From positions 79,276,512-79,340,511 of the forward strand of contig NC_087064.1 of NCBI RefSeq assembly GCF_963678635.1: a DNA stretch of 64,000 bases, in the 5' to 3' direction. Shown here in pieces: positions 48,601 through 57,600 of the stretch. The translations under genes were made by a program, and so were the position numbers. Under the pieces are notes generated by a model. The model saw nothing but the letters and a program-made list of their open reading frames with translations, had not been told where the DNA came from and did no database searches. This DNA is from Symsagittifera roscoffensis. Its lineage: Eukaryota > Xenacoelomorpha > Acoela > Convolutidae. Within the stretch, counting starts at the first letter, position 1; every line of letters starts with the position of its first letter.

Positions 48601-51600
48601 TTTGCAATAAATTAATAAAATGGAAAGCAGTACTAATCTTTTCAATATTTTCATTTCACTCGCTCAATAATTCTATCCAAACTTGCACAGCTTGCCCACG
48701 AAGAATTGTTTAAATAATGATTTTAAGTTTCAAGCTTGCACTCTCAACATTTCTAACACACGATAACAAGTTTCAAACTTTCCTTTAATCCGGTTGGAAA
48801 GGAATTATATACTAAACCAAACAAACCAACGCAGCTTACTAAACACCACAAATCATAAAATAACAGCATGACTAAGAAAAGAAAACCAACGGTACCCAAA
48901 CCGGATTAACCCAGTTTAAAACTGGATAATTTATTCTTTTGAAGACTATTATAAGGTCTAAGAAAGAAATAATAAAACACAAAAAAGTCGCAAGACAAAC
49001 CCATACCAAAAACAATTTGATTTTTGAAAAAAGGACACAACCAAAGTAACATAAGAAAGACCAACATAAACCCAACATAAAACGTTATCACATAACAGGA
49101 CCTCTCAAAGAAACAGCATGAAATCATACTCCCACTCCTGGCCTAACCCACCAGAGAGGACGTCCTGAGCATGCTCTATAGCCGGCCTAACCCATCGCGC
49201 TACATCCACGCTTTGTGACCACGCTCCTATTTTTAATAAGAGGTACTCAAGGGTGAGTTACTTTTCAAAATAACCAAACTAAAACAAAACGCTTTTGTGA
49301 AAACGACTAACTAAAATCATGATTAAAAAATTGAATTAACATAATTTTATAAAAATGTAAATCATACTTTGCAGTATATAGATCAATACACAACAACCAA
49401 TACGAACATTCAAAGACTAGATGATTCCATCACACTCGAACAAAAGAATGGCTAAGCACAAACCGACATGCCGTCCACAATCACAACTCAAAGGATTTAG
49501 AGTACGACTTAACTTCGCAGAAAAGGACTTCATTGAACTAGACCAATGACCACCTCGATGTTCAAGTATACGTACAGGTCCGAGTTACAAGGCATCCCTT
49601 CCACACATGACCTTCACGCCATTCCCAGACGAGGTTGCACACAAAACAAGTTCTCTACATAATACAGAAAAACCTGTCATAGCAAACCATTTTGAAACCG
49701 GATTGATTTCATTGGGGATCACGGTCGTTGTCGAAAGACGACGTAACAATTTCCTGTCCATAATTCCAGCGTCCTGGAACGTTCTTCTCCAAGAGGAACC
49801 GGACAAGAAAATGATGTTCGCCAAATACCAACGTTCATCATCCATCCTTCAAATTGCAGAAAGATAGTTCTAAAAAAACTATGTAAACCCCGGATGGGTG
49901 GAACCTGATTTAAACTACATTTTATAATTGGATAAATGGGATATTTTACCACTGTAAAATATTTAATAGTAACCAATCATAATCCATCTAACTAACAACC
50001 CACTTATTTGTAAGTGCTGAAATTACTTGTAATTTCAGCACCAGAGAGATTTGAATTTAACTTCGAAATTAGTTGCCTCTCCAAGAGAACTTCAGCAGTT
50101 GCAATAAGCCAGTATACTCTAGATCTATTGAGCCTAGCAGAGACTAGTTAAACACCCTGAGACTAGTAGATATAAGAGTAAGATTAAGATCGGTATTAGA
50201 CTAAGAAGTTGCACGAATCTATCCGGCCGAAAATAAGATAGCGTGACGAGCAGACGGTGTGCCCTATCCGAAATTACTCTATGAGTTAACCACTTCGGTT
50301 AAAACTCAAATAATTCCCCGTCTATGCCAGAAGTCTTCTTTTCAGGGATCAACGAATCCGCCTCTGCCGATGATGCTGATGGCGTGGAGCATGGGAAGGT
50401 GAAGGGTGAGAGAGGCCACATACATGGTGAGCTCATGAGTCATGTAGTGTCCTTCTCACAAGTGCAGTTACACTGGACCATACATCCACAACAAAACTTC
50501 AAGGTAGGATGCGTCAAACATATTTTTAGCATACCCAAAATCAACATATCGCAGCTTATGCCGATATGTTTCGCTTGGATCTCGTCTGTTTTCAGAGCTC
50601 AAATATTAATGATGCTCAATAGCTCCCGCTGCTCCAGTTTTGTACAGAGTGTAACACATTGTATTGACTGCAGATGCGGATACGAGGGAGAGGCCTAAGC
50701 CTGGCACAGATTTGACCCCCCCCCCCCCAGAACCTTCTATTTTACGCAATCTTTTTTTTTCAGCCGATTAACCCTCAAGTTTTCTGAGGGCATTTTCGCT
50801 GCCAATACATTGAAGGGGGGTGTAGAGCGCAACGGATGCAATTTTAAGGGAATTTAAAAAAAAAATGCCCGCAGCGCAGAAAGTTTTAGCAAAATAGGGC
50901 CCTTATTGTGTTTTGGGAAATCTCGAAAATCAATTTAGTCTACCTAAAAAAGGTCAAAAAACTTATCGAAAATTTATGAAAGGTCAAAAAAATTATAAAA
51001 AAGTCGAAAAGTTTTCCAAGATGCGCGCTTGATTGGCTGCATTTACATCATGGGCCGGCATATAAAAAGTGGAACGGCAGTAACTGAGAAGTGCAGGTAT
51101 GTCAAAGTTAAAATACATGTACTTTAGGGCTTCGATGTCAAATGCAACTACAACTTGAACCAGACATTGAGGGAACTGAAGTGGAGGACTCCTGATGGAT
51201 CATGGCGCAGTTGGCGACTGGGAAATCTGAATGCATCCACGTTCTACGAGTGCTTCGTAGTGGGCCACACACTCAAGGGCACAAGTATGGTTACCCAAGT
51301 TGTCATATTCGATACAGTGGCCCAGCCTCCACCTAGCCCCCCTCGGAATCTGCTGGCATCAGCAACACCCCATGTGCCCTCGTCGGTGGTGATCACGTGG
51401 GACGAGCCTCAAGTGGGACCCCTAGAAGGACTCATCACAGGCTACCAGGTGTGGTACTCCAGTGGCCACGACCTCACCCAGCAGAAAATAATCCAACTAG
51501 GTCCAGAAACCACTGAGGTACAATGATGTGTAATCATAAAAAAAAGTGGAAAAAATCAAGTTCCTGAGCAGGGGCGGCGGATTTAGAGGGGGGGGGTCTT

Positions 51601-54600
51601 TTTCCCTTAGGGATTTGACCCCCTGCCGACCCAAAGGTACTTTTGGTATTTTTTAAGAAATCCATTTTTGGCCGACCGACCCTAAAATTTTTCTAAAGGC
51701 GCTTTAAGACTTTTTTGATTTTTTTTTTCGAAAATTTGCCTGCGGCGCGATTATTTGTGTCCAAATAGGGTCTTCATAGTGCTCTGGGACTGCTCGGAAA
51801 CTCACTTTGTTCGACCTAAAAATAGGTTGACCAAATTTTCAAAAAAAAATTGAAAATCCCATACCAGCCCCCCCCCCTCCCCCCTCCCCCCTCCCCCCTC
51901 CCCCGAGAAAATCCTAGATCCGCCCCTGCTCCTGGGTCCATTGTTGTCATCCACCAGTCATAGCACAAAATATACAGATTGTCTAATCTGTATCTGTTTT
52001 TCTCTCCCTTTTTAGGTCTCCCTGCCCCTGGTTGCTTCCACTGAGCACTCTCAGATAAGAGTGGAGGTGGCAGCCTTGTCTGGTCTAGTTTTGGGACACA
52101 GGTCAGACCCTGTCCTCGTCCAACTAACTGACCCACTGCTCCAGCCTCAATCGGGACCCTCCTCCTTCCCTCTTTCCCTGATGAGGAATCCCTGGCTGCT
52201 GGTCTCTGTGGGGGTGCTGCTGTGGCTGCTGTTGTTGTCCTTTTGTGTCTTCATAATTAGGAGATGCCACCTGTCTCGCAAATTATCCCACTCAGGTAGA
52301 TAATTCAAGCCATAAATTCCTTAATTTTATCCACATCTTCTGTATGATATTAAAATTTCACGCCCCTCTCTCTCTCTGTGATGCTAATATAGTTTAGGTT
52401 AAAAATACACAAATGCGAGCTGGCGAGCGTAGTGTTTTAAAATGTCTCTACTTTTTTTTCAACCAAACTCGCAAAAAAAATTGCTCATTTGGTGGCACTT
52501 TTGCTATAATCACGATCTGTAGCATTGGAAATTTCATAGCATCTTTTCTCTGCTCTATTGGCGACTAGTGTTTGCGGCTAGTCAAACGTCTGTCGATCAA
52601 AGGGAAGGACGTAATTTTCTTGCCGAGCTCAAACTTCACTGGCAATCAAGCTCAAAAAACTATGTTTTTTCTTCTCTCAAAATTGAATGAGAAAAATGGT
52701 CAGCATTTTTTGACCATTTTTCTCATTTGCAACAAGAACAGCTCTATGAATCGATCAACTGTCTCCCTTTTGCATGCCATAAATGGAGACTAGCGCCGAC
52801 GAAGTAACTTTAGCTGCAGATTAAAAAAGGATCAGCTCCAGCAATATTATGGTAATCACTTTCCACCAGATTGGGCCGCTACACTTACCATGTTTTTCAA
52901 ATTTCAGTGCGACGGCACAAAATATCTCTGCTTTTATAGGAGTTGTAAAAGATGCTAGAATGGTGCTCAGAATAACTTCTGTCCATTTCATTCGGCTCAG
53001 CATCATTTCGATCGGCACTGAATCTTCTTTGTTGTTTCAGGTCATCCCAACTCGCAGTGGTTTACGATGGAAGACGCATTTCGACAGGGGGTCTACCCAG
53101 GGGACAACTACGACCACCCCCGCAACCACCAGCAGGTCACGAACAGAGGCGGAGGTTACTCTCGGAGCGGCACAGGTAACAGATAGCACCTTGTTCATTT
53201 CGGGGAACAGCTCTTAAAACTTTTTTGGCTGCGATGAAGAAGTTATAGACAGAAAAAGGTCTGTTATGACATTTACACGTGCTCGGAAGGTCAATTTGGT
53301 ATAATAGTATATGGAAGCGTTTTCTGTCGTGAGTCAGATTCAAAAAAAAAACGAAGAACATTTCACAGCGTCGGGAAAAAATTGGTCTGAACTCTCCGTT
53401 TTCAAGCTAAGCTTGATGTGAGTCTGAAATTCTAATTTGTTCTCAAACTATTTTTTACAAAATTTTAAGCGTCAGTGAACGAAGTCAAGACACTTAGTTA
53501 GGTCATTTGGTTAGTTTGTTTTATTTTTCGGGAAAATAGTGCCACACTCAAATTTGATTGTTTTTTTTTTGCGATTTGATTGGTGATAAATATTTTAAGT
53601 TCAACAACTTTTCTGCCACAAAAAAATGCCAATTACGCTCTTCAATTAGAAAAATGCAATTTGACGAAGAAGCGTTAATGACATTAAGTTTCTAAAGTGG
53701 ATTTTAATATAAGATTTTCCAGCAAAAAAAAAGATCATTGATCTAGCTTTCTCCAATTGGGTTAGTTTTAAAAAATGGCACTGATAAAAATTTTCGAAAA
53801 TAAAAGAGCTCTAAAATGATGTTGAAAGGTGCTCAAAGAATTAATCGATTATTATTCGGGATTTCCTTGAGTTTATTGACATTTTTTAAAATCTGTTGTC
53901 TAAGTTTAGATATTATAACTACTCTTTCTTGCAATTTTTAATCAACTCATTCGCCCTTTAGCAAAAACAAAAAATATTATGTACCTGCACAGTAATAATG
54001 GGTTATCTTCGTTAGTTAAAATGATTGATTTGAACGTATTTTGAAAATGATTACAATAAAATTCTTTTCAGCACAAAACTGTATGGCGCCCAACGAGCAC
54101 TCCCAATTGCATCCTTGTCATCATCATCATTATCATCAGCATCATCATCCCTATCAGGCGGGGGAAAATGAGACCAGCTGTAATCCAAGGGAACCTCAGA
54201 GGCAGTCTGGGTTGGGGCAGCTGGAATGCAGTAGTCGGTCTGTGCCCAACTTAGTCTGCTCATCCGATGTCGGCAGCAGCGAAGAAAGGTACGAGGAGAT
54301 CTCAAATGGCAATGCATGGGTAAGAGAGGTCAGACAGAACAAGGATGCGTCTCAACAGGGGCGCCACATTACCACATCTCGCAGCAGTCAACAGTGCTGT
54401 GGTGACCCCCCAGGGACACTGAGTGGCTCGTACTATGTGCCCCACTATGACGTGTATGATGCTGCGGCTGGAAGGGATAGTGGAGACGGCGACAGTTCCA
54501 GCGATCCTTGCAATCTGTACGAAAGAGCCACTTCGCCTGTTGCCTGTGGTATGTCTCCGCCGCTCCAAGACACCTCATCATCCGCATCTCCCAACACCGC

Positions 54601-57600
54601 CAATATCCCAAGTAATTAGAACTACTAGTTCGTTTTTATCCATATTTACTCTGAAGATCCAAACGCATCAAAATTCTTATTCGTTGTTTGAGGGTGATAC
54701 AAAACTTCCAATCCCACAAAGATACCCAAAACTTGTATTTTGGCGGCCTTAATTGGCCTAATTTCCAAAAAAATAATTTCAGAATATAAATGCCTGGGGT
54801 GTTTTTTTATTCAGACCAACTTCAGCTATCCAAATAGTTGTTATTAGCAAATAAATTTTTTGAACCAAGTGAATATCGACTCATTGAGTTCAATTGTGCA
54901 AGGATATATTTTAGTTTGGTTCTTACTTTGCGATCATTTTTGGTAAATCTTTGGGGGTTTTAAAAACGCCAGCGATCCGCTTTGAAGATTTTATCTATGA
55001 TGTTAAACTTTATCTATGATAGTTCATCAAAATCCACTGACAACAACCCAGACCAGGGGTAGTCGGAGCATTCAAGATTTAAGCACAGGGAAAAATACTT
55101 TTAAGTCATAAGTCAAATTGGCATAAATTTTGGCCGGGTTAAGTCACTGCCTACGCGATAATAGCAAAAAAGTTTACTGCACGAGCTCATTGTCAAACAC
55201 AGACCACAATGGAATTTTTTAAAGGCCGATAAAATTCAAGGAATATGTTATTCAATGTGAGCTCAGAACATCCCTAATTTTTAGATCATTCAAAAAACAA
55301 TGATGAAATTAGCTAGATAGAAACCGAAATTTGTTTGATGAAAAACAAACACACCGAGCACAAATATTCTATTTTTTCTCCGAAATTTTGGACCATGAAG
55401 CAAGCTAATAGGTCACAGGGGCGGATTTAGGGGGGGGGGGGGCGGGGGGGATGGACGCCCCTCCCTCAGGGATTTGACCCCCTGCCGACCCAAAGGGTCC
55501 CCCCCTTTGATACTTTTTCAGAAATCCATTTTTGGCTGACCGACCCTAAATTTTTTCTAAAGGCGCCTTCGGCGCCAATAAATGCTATTTTTGAGGGGGA
55601 GCGCGCGCCAAAAAAACGCATTCAAAATTTTTCAAAAAGTGCCCAAAAACGGCTTTTTTGACACTGTTTTTTCAAAAATTTGCCTGCGGCGCAGAAAATT
55701 TTGCCAAAATAAGGGCAAAACAGTGTAGGGCTTTAGGAGAGCGCGAAAAAATAAAAATCAATTTGGTCGACCTAAAAAAAAAAAAAAAGGTCGTCAAAAT
55801 TTTGGAAAATTTTTTGAAAATCCGCCCCCCCCTCGAGAAAATCCTAGATCCGCCCCTGATAGGTCATATCAGTTCATTACGTTGAATAAAAATTCACATT
55901 GATATTTGTTATTGGCCATCTGAAATCAATAGTTTATTAAAATTCCATTTAACAAGAAAAATTCGAGACCAGTTAAAGGGCGGTCAAAATATTCAGGGCT
56001 TTGTCCTGATATACGAGCAGTCTTTTATAATTGAGCAATATAGGTTAAAGTTGGGTCAAGTTTCCAATTAAGCATTCTTTGCTCTGACTTTTGAAGAAAA
56101 TGACGTAGTGAATATTTTTCATCGTCGTGGTCTTTTGTTCCGACTTTCAAAGAAAACGGAATATTTATGTTCAGTGTGTGGGATGATGTTTTAGGCAAAA
56201 TTGACAAGCACCACATTAGCGGTCAATTGTCAATTTTCGCTGATCGAAATAAAAATTTTCGACAAAAATTTTTTATACCCCATTAAAAATATCAAATCCT
56301 GAGTTCAAATTTAAAACGATATTTTACCTCCGGTAATTTTTTGTAAAGTTCTGGGGGTTCGAAAATTGCCCAATTGACCACGTTCTGGACAAAATTATGC
56401 GCGCTTTTAAGAGTATATTCATAATCCTGAGAGCGTAGCCCGGATTTCTAATGCGTGGCCAGTTATCTCGCACAACAAAGTCTTTCCAAATTGGATTGAG
56501 GCTAGCTAATTGGTCGTATTAGTTTGGTACAACTCAAGTTTTCACACTTTGATATTGTCCAAATTTTATAAGTTTTCACTAACTTTTTTTCCCAAAAAGT
56601 ATTCGATACAAACTAAAGGAGAGTCGGAACATTCAGGGCTTTGCCCTGATATACGAGCAGTCTTGTTTCTCTCTAGACAATTTTAGACGTTTTAACCGGC
56701 CATTTTGGACGGAGTTTTGTTTTGAAAATATAATTTGAATCGTATTGATAGGCTGATCTCAACTTCAAAATAATATATAATTTACAAGTGATCTTTTCTT
56801 GCAAAGTTATAAAGACTCAAAAATTGTTAATTTGGCTTCTTTAGCAGTGATTGAGTCCACCTCAAAATTGTTCCAAGTTAAATTGAGGACTGTCAGCGAT
56901 TCCAATTTTTACAGTTTTGCACGCTAAAATTATCATTGTGTTTCAAATGCAGTCCCGGCCAAAATTGCAGTCCCGGTCAAAATTGACCCCCATTTTGATC
57001 TGTGTTTTGCATCGGAGGGTGCCGAATGATCCCAATTTTTAGGAAATTGGGCCCAATTTTTGGTCCTCGTTTTTCCAGTATGTAAACAAATTCGCCGAAT
57101 TCTTCAAAAAGGACTGAACGAGCCCAAGTTTTAGCAAAAGGGGCTGAATGAGTCCAGTTTTAAGCAGATTGGTCTCACTCAGTATCCTAATTTTGATTTA
57201 AATTGTCAAAACAAACAGTAATTCTAAGGATTGCTGGAACACATGAGGTACAGAGGTCTTGGGAACTTGAGGTCGAATTACTTTTGAATAAAAGTGACCG
57301 AATGAGCCCAATTTTTGTTCCATGATTTGCAATGGAAGAAAATGAATGAGCCCAATTTTTTAAATTTAAATTTGGCGCTTAATTTGGCGCCATTGGGTCT
57401 ACTTTTTCCGTGATTACTAGGGGATTAATCGTACTAAAAATTGAGCTCATCCGGACCCCTTTTCTGCAAAAGTTTCGACCAGGGGTCGAAACGTTCCAGG
57501 CGTCACGGTACGATCAGTTTTGTGGTGTATCTGATCAACAAAAATGTCTGCATGGAGATACAACACAATCATATTAACTGGTTCATTTTACCAGTCGGAG

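Larger units (their letters stand above)
31379..50308 (+). mobile_element. Giant env-bearing Ty3/gypsy-type LTR element, copy B (18.9 kb, complete ends)
   Basis: 18,930 bp from TG to CA. The 410-bp LTRs differ at 7 positions, and the 4-bp duplication AATA flanks it (31375-31378 and 50309-50312). Order: LTR, primer site, leader, gag, pol (PR-RT-RNase H-IN), spacer, ORF-X, env, ORF-Z, 3' noncoding region, LTR. RT-RNase H before integrase, a GPY/F integrase end and a 4-bp duplication are Ty3/gypsy features. It sits in receptor intron 4 in the sense direction. Several frames are broken, so this copy is not autonomous. Confidence 0.95.

Noticed and set aside
54302..54617. Minus-strand frames over receptor exon 9, and others over exon 10
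   Set aside because: Shadows of a GC-richer coding exon on the opposite strand.
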